This document shows positions 16,727 through 25,668 of a stretch of DNA of 64,000 nt, piece by piece. The notes beneath the pieces were generated by a model that was not told the DNA's origin, ran no database searches, and saw only the letters and a program-made list of their open reading frames with translations. Where the stretch lies: contig URPD01000001.1 of assembly GCA_900549645.1 (NCBI GenBank), positions 62,001-126,000 of the forward strand. The letters run 5' to 3'. The stretch is from an uncultured Eubacteriales bacterium (GTDB lineage Bacteria > Bacillota > Clostridia > Oscillospirales > Oscillospiraceae). Position numbers and translations under genes: made by a program. The stretch's first letter is position 1. Every line of letters begins with the position of its first letter.

Positions 16727-17467
16727 AAATATCGGTATGATGCCGCCGATATCAACGGCGGGTTCATCCGTCAAATACAATGGTTCAACTCCGTGATTGC
16801 GCAGAAAGCCTATTATCGCTCCCCTGTCCGGATGCCGGTCGATCGTTCCGGTAAACGCTAGCTCCGTTCTTGACAGCTTAAAGCAGCTCCCACCGATAAA
16901 GCCGTATGAATATCCCGGCAGTTCAAAAAAGCCCGGCTGAATTTTCAGAACGTCCAGTCCCCTGCCCTCAGCAGCGGCGGCAATTCCGGGGTCGGCTGTT
17001 ATGATCGAGTTTTCGTCCACAACGCAGACGGTGCATCGGGCGTAGCCCTGTTTAAAGCCGATTACGCTTTCATTTCCAAAGCGTGACAATACCTCCAGCG
17101 CCGTAATGTCCGGATTGCACAGCAGCCATTTGCCGACAGCGCAGGCATTCAGCACACAATCCTTTGGGTAAGCACTTCCCTGCTGAACCTCGACTGCGGT
17201 TACTTTGCATCCCAGTCCTTCAAAACTTTCTGCAAAGTCGCTCCCAGCCAGATACGGCGCAATAAGCACCTCGCTGCCGCCGCAGTGGAAAACAGACAAA
17301 TCGGTGTGACCGGAAAGTCCGGGGCTGACGCAGGGATTATCAGGCAGATACATCGGCGTTACGCCGATATCCACCAGCGCCGTGTGAAACCGCGCGGCGT
17401 ATTTTTCGCCGAGAATGACGCCCACGGCTCTGTCCGGAAGGTTCGGAGTTTTTACAAAACTTCTCAT
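16718..17467 (-). CDS. DUF6873-like guanidino-modifying-enzyme-fold protein
   Basis: 249 residues, cytosolic, no signal. Sequence features recalling the DUF6873 GME-fold family are HTDLSVFHCGG (about 53-63), a central GFKQGYARCTVCVVDENSIITADPGI block (about 137-162) and GSCFKL near residue 193. The family is related in fold to amidinotransferases and arginine deiminases, but no reaction is known to me. It follows radA with an ATGA overlap, so the two are co-transcribed. The family call is from memory of its pattern and is moderately certain. Confidence 0.65.
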   Translation of the reverse strand: MRSFVKTPNLPDRAVGVILGEKYAARFHTALVDIGVTPMYLPDNPCVSPGLSGHTDLSVFHCGGSEVLIAPYLAGSDFAESFEGLGCKVTAVEVQQGSAYPKDCVLNACAVGKWLLCNPDITALEVLSRFGNESVIGFKQGYARCTVCVVDENSIITADPGIAAAAEGRGLDVLKIQPGFFELPGYSYGFIGGSCFKLSRTELAFTGTIDRHPDRGAIIGFLRNHGVEPLYLTDEPAVDIGGIIPIFEQ

Positions 17468-18837
17468 TTATCCCGCGCCAGCACCGCCGCAATTGCTTCG
17501 CCGATGTTTTTTACACTTATAATGCGCAGTCCCTTTGGAACGTGCACATCGTCGCGCACATGCGCCGGAATGATGCAGCGCTTGAAGCCGAGTCTTGCAA
17601 TTTCGGAAAGCCGCTGGTTTATCGCGCTGACACTGCGTATCTCGCCCGACAGGCCGACCTCGCCGACCGCTGCAAGCTCAGTTCCAAGCGGGCGGTCGAG
17701 ATAGCTGGAGGCGATGGCGAGCACGGTTGCAAGGTCTGCCGCCGGCTCGTCAAGCGTCAAGCCGCCGATGACGTTTATATACGCGTCACAGCTCGTGACA
17801 TTCATGCCACCGCGCTTTTCGAGAACCGCAAGCAGCATGGCGGTACGGTTATAGTCTATGCCGTTGCTCCTTCTGGAGGCGTTATAGTTCGACGGCGTGA
17901 CCAGTGCCTGCACCTCGGCCATTATCGGACGCGTCCCCTCCATCACGCAGGCGACGCAGGTACCGGGGCTGTTTTCCGGCCGACCGGCCAGCAACATTTC
18001 GGACGGATTCTCTACACAGCGCAGGCCGTTATCGACCATCTCGAACACGCCGATCTCATTCGTCGAGCCAAAGCGGTTCTTCGCGCCGCGCAAAATGCGG
18101 AAACTGGTGCTCTGCTCGCCCTCGAAGTACAGCACACAGTCGACCATGTGCTCCAAGACCTTCGGCCCCGCGATGCTCCCCTCTTTGTTGATGTGCCCGA
18201 CGACGAACACAGTATAGCCCTTCTCCTTGGTGACGCGCATAATGCGCATCGTGCACTCACGCACCTGCGTTATGCTGCCGGGCGCGGACGCGACATTCGC
18301 GTCGGACATTGTCTGGATGGAGTCGATTATTATGACGTCCGGGTCAAGCTCGTCGGCGGCGGAAATGATGCTGTCAAGATCGGTTTCAGCTAGAACATAC
18401 ACCTCGCCGCCGTTCACGCCGAGTCTCGTTGCGCGCAGCTTCAGCTGACGCTCACTCTCTTCACCTGTGACGTACAGAACCTTTCGGTCTTTCTCCATAG
18501 AGCCGCACATCTGAAGCAGAAGTGTTGACTTGCCAATTCCCGGCGCGCCGCCAACCAGAACCAGCGAGCCTACGACCGCGCCGCCGCCGAGCACACGGTC
18601 AAACTCCGAGATGCCGGTGCTGAAGCGTATCTCTGCCGAAGTGTCAAGCTCCGACAGCGGGCGCGGCTTTTTTACCTCATGCGCCGAGCGGTACGCCTGC
18701 TTGCCGTTTTTGGCGGCGCCGAGCTGTATCTCCTTAAACGTGTTCCACTGCCCGCAGGCAGGGCACTTCCCCGCCCAATTTGAGGTCTCATAACCACATT
18801 CGGAGCAGCAATACGTTGTCTTTTGTTTTACGGCCAT
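17464..18837 (-). CDS. radA: DNA repair protein RadA/Sms
   Basis: 457 residues; helicase-like ATPase that promotes branch migration in recombinational repair. An N-terminal four-cysteine zinc finger (CSECGYETSNWAGKCPACGQW) precedes the RecA-like ATPase with Walker A GGAPGIGKSTLL. The RadA-specific KNRFG motif (GAKNRFGSTNEIG) is followed by a C-terminal Lon-protease-like domain with VGEVGLSGEIRSV. Length is normal for the family. ATG follows GGAGA. Its stop overlaps the start of the DUF6873-like gene. Confidence 0.97.
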   Translation of the reverse strand: MAVKQKTTYCCSECGYETSNWAGKCPACGQWNTFKEIQLGAAKNGKQAYRSAHEVKKPRPLSELDTSAEIRFSTGISEFDRVLGGGAVVGSLVLVGGAPGIGKSTLLLQMCGSMEKDRKVLYVTGEESERQLKLRATRLGVNGGEVYVLAETDLDSIISAADELDPDVIIIDSIQTMSDANVASAPGSITQVRECTMRIMRVTKEKGYTVFVVGHINKEGSIAGPKVLEHMVDCVLYFEGEQSTSFRILRGAKNRFGSTNEIGVFEMVDNGLRCVENPSEMLLAGRPENSPGTCVACVMEGTRPIMAEVQALVTPSNYNASRRSNGIDYNRTAMLLAVLEKRGGMNVTSCDAYINVIGGLTLDEPAADLATVLAIASSYLDRPLGTELAAVGEVGLSGEIRSVSAINQRLSEIARLGFKRCIIPAHVRDDVHVPKGLRIISVKNIGEAIAAVLARDK

Positions 18838-18867
18838 ACTTTTTCTCCATTCTTTATCTGACGATCG

Positions 18868-19575
18868 CTAAACCTTTTCGCCGGATGTGTACTGCAAAAA
18901 TGACGCGAGGAGCACAGACGCGAGCGCCGTCTGATATTCTCCGTCACAGAGCTTTTCAACGTCCCCCGGATTCGACATGAACCCACATTCGACGAGTATC
19001 GCTGGGCACTTCGCGTGGGCGGTTATGTACAGTCCCTTGGAGGCCGGCTCCGCAACACGCCGGTTTGACGGGTCGAGATATGTTATCAGATTCGCGTGGC
19101 ACAGCTTGCCGAGCTTTTCCCCGCCGGTGTATGCCGAGTACAGCACTTGCGCGCCGCTGGGCTGTGATGTCGGATAGCAGTTCTGGTGAATGCTCATCAG
19201 AACTCCATTTGGCGCGGAGTTGATCTCCTCCACTCTGCGCACAAGATCCTCATGCTCGCTGTACCCTTCGGCGGCCGACTTTGAGCTGTCGTCAACTCTG
19301 GTCATGTGAGTTCTTACGCCGTACAACTCCGCCAGAGAATTCAGGCGCTTTGCTATGGCAAGGTTTATTTCGCTCTCCTTGACCCCTGCGGCGGATACCG
19401 CGCCGCCGTCTATACCGCCGTGCCCCGCGTCTATCACGAGCGTCACCCGGTTATCGGCCGCGGCGGGCGCAGCGCGCGGAATGCAGATCGCCGAGGTTAT
19501 CCCGACCGCAAGCGCCACCACGAGCAACAGCGCAAGCACGGCGCCGCAGCGGCTGAATTTTATAACCTTAAACAC
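18868..19575 (-). CDS. cwlD: N-acetylmuramoyl-L-alanine amidase, CwlD-like
   Basis: 235 residues with an N-terminal membrane or signal segment and an Amidase_3 domain that removes peptide side chains from muramic acid. Zinc-site motifs are visible: VIDAGHGGIDGGA, the Glu in GVKESEINL, the His in LMSIHQNCYPT, and the catalytic Glu in AILVECGFMSNPGD. CwlD makes muramic lactam in spore cortex; gene size and a sporulation neighbour (spoIVA) favour that role. GTG at 19575 is preferred because AGAGGT lies 6 bp upstream; the longer frame from 19614 lacks such a site. Confidence 0.85.
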   Translation of the reverse strand: MFKVIKFSRCGAVLALLLVVALAVGITSAICIPRAAPAAADNRVTLVIDAGHGGIDGGAVSAAGVKESEINLAIAKRLNSLAELYGVRTHMTRVDDSSKSAAEGYSEHEDLVRRVEEINSAPNGVLMSIHQNCYPTSQPSGAQVLYSAYTGGEKLGKLCHANLITYLDPSNRRVAEPASKGLYITAHAKCPAILVECGFMSNPGDVEKLCDGEYQTALASVLLASFLQYTSGEKV

Positions 19576-19636
19576 TGCGTTACCTCTGATATTATATAGT
19601 TTACCGTGTGCCAAGTCAATATTACATCTTCCGCTC

Positions 19637-21112
19637 TCAGAGAAGTATGCATATCAGTCCCCCGCTGCCCTCGTTGATTATGCGCTGGAGGGTCTGCCGC
19701 AGTTTGGCTTTCGCGCTGTCCGGCAGCGCTTCGATTTTTGCTGTCAGTCCCTCTTCCGCAATCGTGTCCAGCGATTTCCCGAAGATGTTCGACTGCCAGA
19801 TTTGATTTACATCGCCATCGAAGCCCTGAAGCAGGAAGTTAATGATATCCTCCGACGCGGATTCGCCTCCGATGGCCGGGCTGACCTCTGTTTCGACATC
19901 CGTCATCAGCATGTGTATCACCTGGGCGCGCGCCTTGAGCTTAACCGTGTATTTCCCGCCCTGCCGCACTATCTGCGGCTCGTCGAGCTGCACCTGACTT
20001 GACAGCGGCATAACAACGCCGTAGCCACCGCTCCGCACGGCGTCAAGCGCGGAGTGCAGGGAGTCGTAATCGGTTTTTACAGCCGCCATCTCGGCGAGCA
20101 TCCTTATAAGCTCGCCGTCGTTACTTATCTCCACCCCAGCTTCGTCGCTCACAATCTGATAGAATATCTCGCGCGGGAGCGCAAGCACGGCGGTCACATC
20201 ACCGCTCCCCAGCTCAATTGATCTCACGTCCGCGGAGCTTATAAACTCCAGCTCTTCGATACTCTTTATCGCCGAATGGGTTTCTTTTATGCTCCTTATG
20301 CCGTCGCAGTGGGTTTTTATAGCGTCGTACAGCGCCGACTTCATCTTGTTGTCGCCTCCGATGGCGTCCAGCCAATCCGGCAGATAAAAACCGATTGACT
20401 TGACCGGAAACTCCTCAAGCACACACCGCATTATGCGGCACATGTCGTTTTCATCAAGCGTCTGACAATTCACGCGCAGGCAGCTGACGCCAAATTTCTG
20501 CTCCAGCTCCGCCGCCGCGCCGATGGCCGCGTCCGACTCCGGCTCCGCGCTATTCATAAGCACGACGAAGGGCTTATTTATCCTTTGCAGCTCCTCAATA
20601 ACGCGTTGCTCCGGCTCAAGATATTTTTCTCGTTCTATCCCGCAGATGCTCCCGTCGGTCGTGACGACGATGCCGATGGTGGAGTGCTCCGCGATGACGC
20701 GGCGTGTACCCTCCTCGGCCGCAGTGGTCATGCTGACCTCCTGCTCGAACCATGGCGTCGCAACAAGGCGCTCGACGCCGTTTTCAAACTGGCCTGCCGC
20801 GCCATCTACCATGTACCCCACGCAGTCAACCAGCCGCACGGACAGCTCGCATCCGTCCAGCGACAGGCGCACGGCCTCCTCAGGGATGAATTTGGGCTCC
20901 GCCGTCATAATGGTTCTGCCTGAGCCGCTCTGCGGAAGCTCATCTCTGGCGCGCTCTCTGGTATAGGTGTTCTCTATCTCCGGAATGACCATTGTCTCCA
21001 TAAACCGCTTGATAAATGTAGATTTTCCGGTTCTAACCGGCCCAACGACGCCCAGCATGAAAGCGCCATCGGTTCTTGCAGCGATATCCCTGTAAATTTT
21101 TGTGTCAATCAT
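19637..21112 (-). CDS. spoIVA: Stage IV sporulation protein A
   Basis: 491 residues; ATPase that polymerises on the forespore surface and forms the basement layer of the spore coat. It begins MIDTKIYRDIAARTDG, as expected for the family, with Walker A GVVGPVRTGKST near residue 28. The conserved DCVGYMVDGAAG block follows, then a long middle domain and a C-terminal GLICILL tail that resembles the membrane-targeting end of SpoIVA. ATG at 21112 is chosen because GGAGG lies 7 bp upstream and the family N-terminus begins there. Its ribosome site is embedded in a terminator-like hairpin. Confidence 0.97.
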   Translation of the reverse strand: MIDTKIYRDIAARTDGAFMLGVVGPVRTGKSTFIKRFMETMVIPEIENTYTRERARDELPQSGSGRTIMTAEPKFIPEEAVRLSLDGCELSVRLVDCVGYMVDGAAGQFENGVERLVATPWFEQEVSMTTAAEEGTRRVIAEHSTIGIVVTTDGSICGIEREKYLEPEQRVIEELQRINKPFVVLMNSAEPESDAAIGAAAELEQKFGVSCLRVNCQTLDENDMCRIMRCVLEEFPVKSIGFYLPDWLDAIGGDNKMKSALYDAIKTHCDGIRSIKETHSAIKSIEELEFISSADVRSIELGSGDVTAVLALPREIFYQIVSDEAGVEISNDGELIRMLAEMAAVKTDYDSLHSALDAVRSGGYGVVMPLSSQVQLDEPQIVRQGGKYTVKLKARAQVIHMLMTDVETEVSPAIGGESASEDIINFLLQGFDGDVNQIWQSNIFGKSLDTIAEEGLTAKIEALPDSAKAKLRQTLQRIINEGSGGLICILL

Positions 21113-21174
21113 AAAAAAGCCTCCGCTCTCATGTTCTCGTTTGTACGAGTCTATGAACAGCGGAGGATTTTTAT
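21110..21174 (-). promoter_or_regulatory. Terminator-like hairpin burying the spoIVA Shine-Dalgarno, with nested sigma-E promoter
   Basis: On the minus strand, CCTCCGCT (21159-21166) pairs with AGCGGAGG (21120-21127), with inner pairs TCAT/ATGA and CTCGT/ACGAG around loop ACAA. The 3' arm is the spoIVA Shine-Dalgarno and is followed by CTTTTTTATG, so the structure is also an intrinsic terminator for the trmK-nif3 genes. A sigma-E-like promoter, ATA (21172-21174), 16 bp, CATAGACT (21148-21155), would start transcription near 21141, after the 5' arm. Confidence 0.7.
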
Positions 21175-21183
21175 GACGGCATG

Positions 21184-21957
21184 TCAAGCGAACCGCGCCG
21201 TCTGATCGTGCCTTTGCGATACCCTAAGCTCGACGCCGGGAAACGCAAGGCTGAGTCTTTCGTGCAGCGCATATATCACGGGGTTTTCTGTGCAGAAATG
21301 GTCGCCGTCTATCAGATTTATGCACAGCTCACGAGCAGTCAGGAACTGGTCGTATTTGATATCGGACGTCAGATACGTATCACAGCCGAGCTCATACGCG
21401 CGCTCCACGCTTGAGCCGCCCGCGCCGCCCATGACGGCAAGCCGCTCTACCGGACGCCCGGCATCGTAATAGCGCAGACCGTTTGTACTTAGCGCGGCCT
21501 TGCAGAATGGCAGGAAACGCGTCATGTCCATCGACTCGCGCAGTTGTCCGACGCGGCCACAGCCGTCCTCGTCCAGCGCGGATATAAGATCAGCGCCCAG
21601 CAGCGACAGCAGTACGTCGTTCACGCCGCCATCGGCAATATCGAGATTCGTATGCATGGAGACAAGCGAAATATCGTTTTTGACGAGCTTCATCACACGC
21701 CTCTGCGTGATATCATCCGCCGTCAGGCTCTTCATCGCGTTCCATATGAGCGGGTGATGCGTGATTATCATATCCGCCCCGAAGTCTATGGCCTCATCAA
21801 TGACCTCGCCGGTTGCGTCTAGCGCCAGCAGCGCCTTATCAACGCGCTGCCCGCGGTTGCCTATCAGGAACCCGGCGTTATCAAAATCCATTTGCAGTTC
21901 AAGCGGAGCTATCAGCTTCAAAAACTCAAATATCTCGCCCGCCGTCGTTTGCATCAT
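21184..21957 (-). CDS. Nif3-like dinuclear metal-center protein (DUF34/YqfO family)
   Basis: 257 residues. Family metal ligands are present: MIITHHPLIWN (about 62-72), MHTNLDIADGGVND (about 97-110) and the C-terminal DGDHFCTENPV block with His and Glu. The conserved N-terminal WDNSG-like motif appears as MDFDNAGFLIGN. Members are widespread and commonly paired with TrmK, as here (4-bp overlap). A GTP-cyclohydrolase-I-like or metal-chaperone role has been proposed for the family; the reaction is unsettled. It ends just before the spoIVA nested-promoter hairpin. Confidence 0.9.
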   Translation of the reverse strand: MMQTTAGEIFEFLKLIAPLELQMDFDNAGFLIGNRGQRVDKALLALDATGEVIDEAIDFGADMIITHHPLIWNAMKSLTADDITQRRVMKLVKNDISLVSMHTNLDIADGGVNDVLLSLLGADLISALDEDGCGRVGQLRESMDMTRFLPFCKAALSTNGLRYYDAGRPVERLAVMGGAGGSSVERAYELGCDTYLTSDIKYDQFLTARELCINLIDGDHFCTENPVIYALHERLSLAFPGVELRVSQRHDQTARFA

Positions 21958-22637
21958 CTGCCGCCCTCCATTTCTCTAAGCTGTGTCAGTATCTCTTCGT
22001 ACAGCCTGCGCCGATTTATGATTTCAATCTCAGCGCTTTCGCTCATACCGTCCACCGCCGAAGCGAAACGGCGTTCAAGCTTTCTGCGCAGCTCCGGAAA
22101 CAGCGGGTCGCTGCCGACAAGAGCGGCGCCGCCGGTAAAAAGCTCAGCGTCGTTCAGCCGCTGGTGCCCGCCGAAGCACGCGGTAATTATCTGATACAGC
22201 CGGTCGTCGCGCACAAGCTCTTCCGAGATTATCTCAAATTCATTATATACCAGCCAATAGCGCAGGATCTCACATTTCGTCATGGGCTGGAGAATCAGCG
22301 TGTACTCCCGCGCCATGCACCACTCTGCCCGGTCAAGGATGCCGCATATCGTGTCCCCGCCCATGCCGGCAATTACAATGGTGTCAACCTCAGACGGGTC
22401 ACAGCCGTCAAGCCCGTCGCACAGGCGGAGCGATATCACGTCTTCGGCTCCAATGCTCTCGGCGGTGCGCTTCGCTTTGCTCAGCGGCTCGGAGTTGATA
22501 TCAGCCGCGATAAGCTTACCGGTATAGCCGCGCTGAAACAGGGCTGCCGGCAAATATCCGTGGTCAGTGCCCACGTCGATAACGCCACGCCCGTTCTGCG
22601 GGATGTGCGCCATTATTGCTTCAAGTCTCTTGTTCAT
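21954..22637 (-). CDS. trmK: tRNA (adenine(22)-N(1))-methyltransferase TrmK
   Basis: 227 residues; SAM-dependent methylation of A22 in tRNA. Rossmann methyltransferase motif I is VIDVGTDHGYLP, followed by AADINSEPLSKA, LRLCDGLDG and the family-specific IAGMGGDTICGIL and LILQPMTKCEILRYWL. The C-terminal third is helical, as in TrmK. It shares an ATGA overlap with the Nif3-like gene downstream, the usual arrangement in Firmicutes. GGAG precedes the ATG. Confidence 0.95.
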   Translation of the reverse strand: MNKRLEAIMAHIPQNGRGVIDVGTDHGYLPAALFQRGYTGKLIAADINSEPLSKAKRTAESIGAEDVISLRLCDGLDGCDPSEVDTIVIAGMGGDTICGILDRAEWCMAREYTLILQPMTKCEILRYWLVYNEFEIISEELVRDDRLYQIITACFGGHQRLNDAELFTGGAALVGSDPLFPELRRKLERRFASAVDGMSESAEIEIINRRRLYEEILTQLREMEGGR

Positions 22638-22663
22638 CTCGGCGGCTCCTCAACAAAAAATAA

Positions 22664-22684
22664 AAGCCGGTGAAGCACCGGCTT
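22664..22684 (-). terminator. Terminator of the DUF1858 gene
   Basis: 9-bp stem AAGCCGGTG/CACCGGCTT; on the minus strand it is followed by TTATTTTTTG. Confidence 0.85.
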
Positions 22685-22705
22685 TATGACCCAAGCTATC
22701 CCAAC

Positions 22706-22906
22706 TCAGAGAGTTGCAAGGTAGTTCTTAAGTCCCTCGATGAACTCGTCCGGATCGACACCGTGAGCAGAGCATGCCTGCTCAAGGTTCTCGCCGCTGG
22801 CAAGGGCGCAGCCCATGCAGTGCATTCCGATTGCCTGAAATGCAGGCATTGCCTCAGGGCAGTTCTCAAGGATCTCAGACAGCATAGTCTCTCTTGTGAT
22901 TTCCAT
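22706..22906 (-). CDS. DUF1858 redox-disulfide domain protein
   Basis: 66 residues; a stand-alone DUF1858 domain with the MHCMGCALASGE motif (paired cysteines about residues 30 and 33), which is typical of the hybrid-cluster-protein-associated redox disulfide family. The likely role is thiol/redox or iron-sulfur related, but no partner is encoded next to it. The ATG at 22906 is spaced 6 bp from AGGTG; an in-frame GTG three codons upstream overlaps that ribosome site. It has its own terminator. Confidence 0.85.
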   Translation of the reverse strand: MEITRETMLSEILENCPEAMPAFQAIGMHCMGCALASGENLEQACSAHGVDPDEFIEGLKNYLATL

Positions 22907-22936
22907 TATTTTCACCTTTCTGATAAAAACTATGAA

Positions 22937-22965
22937 AGGATTGGGACGGATTCCGTCCCAATCCT
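22937..22965 (-). terminator. Hairpin after the zinc-ribbon gene
   Basis: 14-bp stem (AGGATTGGGACGGA with its complement) and a very tight loop. On the minus strand the arm ends CCTTTCA, a weak T-tract. Confidence 0.6.
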
Positions 22966-22982
22966 ATGTCAGGCGCTAAAAA

Positions 22983-23261
22983 TCAGCCCTGCTCCTTCAT
23001 CTTTGCAAAGCACTCGCTGCAGTAGACGGGACGATCGGACTTCGGCTCGAACGGAACCTTTGCCTCGCCGCCGCAGGCTGCGCAGGTAGCAGTGAAGAAC
23101 TCACGGGGACCACGGGCAGCGTTCTTGCGTGCGTCACGGCATGCCTTGCAGCGCTGGGGCTCGTTCTGGAAGCCGCGCTCTGCGTAGAATTCCTGCTCAC
23201 CGGCAGTAAAAACGAACTCTTTACCACACTCTTTGCAAACTAAGGTCTTGTCTTCGTACAT
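22983..23261 (-). CDS. Double zinc-ribbon protein (zf-trcl-like domain)
   Basis: 92 residues. The N-terminal block MYEDKTLVCKECGKEF, then AGEQEFYAERGF and CKACR, is the probable zinc-binding domain family common in Clostridia. The C-terminal half repeats the idea with CAACGGEAKVPF and PVYCSECF, giving eight cysteines in four CxxC pairs. Probably a small nucleic-acid or protein-binding zinc protein; no partner is evident. It is monocistronic with AGAGAGGATT upstream of the ATG. Confidence 0.88.
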   Translation of the reverse strand: MYEDKTLVCKECGKEFVFTAGEQEFYAERGFQNEPQRCKACRDARKNAARGPREFFTATCAACGGEAKVPFEPKSDRPVYCSECFAKMKEQG

Positions 23262-23309
23262 CTTGAATCCTCTCTTTTGATAAATGTGCCTATCGGCTTG
23301 TATTTGCGG

Positions 23310-23927
23310 TCAGCTTATGCTGATATCGCCTGAATTAAAGTTCCGCGCCAGCTTGCGCCTTATTCTCTGCACAGCGTTATCGATAGCTTTGGGTTCTTTT
23401 CCAAGGCGCTGGGCGATGTCCTTATAGGACAGGCCGTCCAGATACAGAGAGAGAACCTTTCTCTCCAGTCTCGATAACTGCTCTGCAAAGGCTGTATAAA
23501 GTTCTTCCTTGCTCTCTCTGGCCAGAACCTGATCCTCCGGCGAACGCCGAAAGCTCTGGGGAAACGCCGATAAGTTTGTGTTGGAATCCTCGGAGAGTTC
23601 TTCAAGAGACATTCCATCATTGAGCGGGAAATGCTTCAAACGCGATGCGGATTTGATTGCTGATAAAAGCCTCATTCTGACACAGTGCTCGGCAAACGTC
23701 TTAAAACTGACGCCGCAGGTGGGATCAAAGCGGCGTATCGCAGAGAGCAGCCCGAAGGTGCCTTCCTGAATCAGATCCTCACTGTCCCCTCCGGCAAGAA
23801 ACAACGGCCTCGCGCATTGGCGGACGAGCTGCATATATCTGCCCGCAAGCTCTTCTTCCGCTCCGCGATCCTCCATTGTTACAAGCCTTTGCAGCTCAAT
23901 ATCAGATAATTTTTCGTACTCTGTCAT
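23310..23927 (-). CDS. sigH: Sigma-70 family factor, SigH (Spo0H)-like
   Basis: 205 residues. Region 2 contains GGDSEDLIQEGTFGLLSAIRRF (about 46-67), the core-binding helix, and VSFKTFAEHCVRMRLLSAIK, the -10 recognition helix. Region 4 contains RLERKVLSLYLDGLSYKDIAQRLGKEPKAIDNAV. The pattern GADxEDIxQEG, with FAELCI-like and KHxPLN blocks (KHFPLN here), matches Spo0H, which drives entry into sporulation. Its location is not the usual rlmB-nusG neighbourhood, so a paralogue is possible. No strong Shine-Dalgarno is visible. Confidence 0.75.
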   Translation of the reverse strand: MTEYEKLSDIELQRLVTMEDRGAEEELAGRYMQLVRQCARPLFLAGGDSEDLIQEGTFGLLSAIRRFDPTCGVSFKTFAEHCVRMRLLSAIKSASRLKHFPLNDGMSLEELSEDSNTNLSAFPQSFRRSPEDQVLARESKEELYTAFAEQLSRLERKVLSLYLDGLSYKDIAQRLGKEPKAIDNAVQRIRRKLARNFNSGDISIS

Positions 23928-24030
23928 AAATACACTTTTAATCAGCTTATTATACTGTTAGTATTATACAACAAGCTCGCCTAAAGTCAATATATTTTTT
24001 GCGCCAATTTGCAAATTTTACACTATTTTA

Positions 24031-25071
24031 CTAAAAATCCATCTGCTGCTGACCCATGTACTCTATGCCGAGATGTTCATAAGCCTTCCTCGTCACACAG
24101 CGCCCGCGCGGCGTACGGGTCAGGAAGCCGCACTGAAGCAGGTACGGCTCATACACGTCCTCCAGCGTGACCGCTTCCTCGTTTATCGTCGCAGCAAGGG
24201 TCTCCAGCCCGACGGGGCCGCCGCCGTAGAACTCGATTATACTGCGCATCATCCTGCGATCCAGCGCGTCAAGCCCCAGCTTATCGACCTCAAGACTCGT
24301 CAATGACGCATCTGCTACCTCGCGCGTTATGACGCCGTTCGCCCTGACCTGCGCGAAATCGCGCACACGGCGCAGCAGTCTGTTCGCAATTCTGGGTGTA
24401 CCGCGGGAGCGCGACGCGATCTCGTACGCGCCCGCCTCCTCTATCTCAACGCCCATTATACCGGCGGAGCGCATAACGATCTGCTTCAGCTCCTCAGGCG
24501 TGTACAGCTCCAGCCGCAAAGACACACCGAAGCGGTCGCGCAGCGGCGCTGTAAGCTGACCGGAGCGCGTAGTCGCGCCGATGAGCGTGAAATGCGGGAG
24601 ATCGAGATGTATGGAGTTTGCCGAGGGGCCTTTGCCTATGATGATATCAATAGCGTAGTCCTCCATCGCGGGATATAGAATCTCCTCATAGGCGCGGTTC
24701 AGCCGGTGTATCTCGTCGACAAACAGAATGTCGCCCTCGCTGAGATTCGTCAGCATTGCGACGAGATCGCCCGGCTTCTCTATCGCGGGGCCGGACGTGA
24801 TGCGCATGTTGACGCCCATCTCGTTTGCGATGACGGCAGCAAGCGTCGTCTTGCCGAGTCCCGGAGGGCCGTGCAGCAGGACGTGGTCAAGCGATTCACC
24901 GCGCATTTTGGCAGCGTTTATGAATACATAAAGGTTGTCCTTCGCCTTCTGCTGGCCGATGTATTCTCTTATTGTCTTTGGGCGCAGTGAACCCTCGTTC
25001 CTGTCCTCAGGGAGGCTGGCGGCTGTGGTTATTATTTCGTCGTTCGCCTCATCGGAAAAACTGATGCTCAT
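24031..25071 (-). CDS. ruvB: Holliday junction branch-migration ATPase RuvB
   Basis: 346 residues, standard length. AAA+ motor with Walker [15 protein letters not shown], Walker [11 protein letters not shown], sensor block GATTRSG, arginine finger region LRDRFG, and a C-terminal winged-helix domain with TPRGR. It follows ruvA by about 10 bp and begins after AAGGAGGG. It acts with RuvA and RuvC to process Holliday junctions. Confidence 0.98.
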   Translation of the reverse strand: MSISFSDEANDEIITTAASLPEDRNEGSLRPKTIREYIGQQKAKDNLYVFINAAKMRGESLDHVLLHGPPGLGKTTLAAVIANEMGVNMRITSGPAIEKPGDLVAMLTNLSEGDILFVDEIHRLNRAYEEILYPAMEDYAIDIIIGKGPSANSIHLDLPHFTLIGATTRSGQLTAPLRDRFGVSLRLELYTPEELKQIVMRSAGIMGVEIEEAGAYEIASRSRGTPRIANRLLRRVRDFAQVRANGVITREVADASLTSLEVDKLGLDALDRRMMRSIIEFYGGGPVGLETLAATINEEAVTLEDVYEPYLLQCGFLTRTPRGRCVTRKAYEHLGIEYMGQQQMDF

Positions 25072-25080
25072 ATACCCTCC

Positions 25081-25668
25081 TTAGTTTGTCATCTTGCGGA
25101 GGACGGCCTTTATGGCCTCCTCTGTGGTAATGCCCGAAATATCAAGCTTATTCAGCACCGGCGCGATTTCCGAGCTGCTGTATCCCAGAACCGTCAGCGC
25201 CGCGACAACGTCGTTCATGGCTCCGCCCGTCTGAACCTGCGCCGTCGGTATGCTTATCTCCGAAACGCCCTTGTTTATCTTATCCTTCAGCTCAAGAATA
25301 ACACGCTGTGCGATCTTCTTGCCGACTCCGGGCGCGACGGTGAGCGCCTTTTCGTTGTTATTCATTATCGCCAGCGCCAGCCCCTCCGGCGTATTCGCCG
25401 AGAGAATGGACAGCGCGGCCTTGGGGCCGAGACCGGAAACGGAGAGCAGAAGCTCGAAGCAGCGCCGCTCATTTTTATCCGCGAAGCCATAGAGATCGAA
25501 CACCTCGTCGCGTATTATCTCGGAAATATACAGCTTGGCTTTATCTCCAACGCTGAGCTTGGCGAGCGTATTATGTGTCACGTTGACGGCGTAGCCCACG
25601 CCGCCGCAGTCGATGACCGCGAGATTCGGTTCCGTTTCGGCAACGATGCCGCTTAGATGGTAGAACAT
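25081..25668 (-). CDS. ruvA: Holliday junction DNA-binding protein RuvA
   Basis: 195 residues; tetrameric junction-binding protein. The start MFYHLSGIVAE is typical, followed by an OB-fold, helix-hairpin-helix motifs (LLSVSGLGPKAALSIL and VAPGVGKKIAQRVILELKDK) and a C-terminal RuvB-binding domain (DVVAALTVLGYSSSEI). The start at 25668 is preferred to the longer frame because it matches the family N-terminus. It overlaps the end of ruvC by 16 bp. Confidence 0.97.
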   Translation of the reverse strand: MFYHLSGIVAETEPNLAVIDCGGVGYAVNVTHNTLAKLSVGDKAKLYISEIIRDEVFDLYGFADKNERRCFELLLSVSGLGPKAALSILSANTPEGLALAIMNNNEKALTVAPGVGKKIAQRVILELKDKINKGVSEISIPTAQVQTGGAMNDVVAALTVLGYSSSEIAPVLNKLDISGITTEEAIKAVLRKMTN

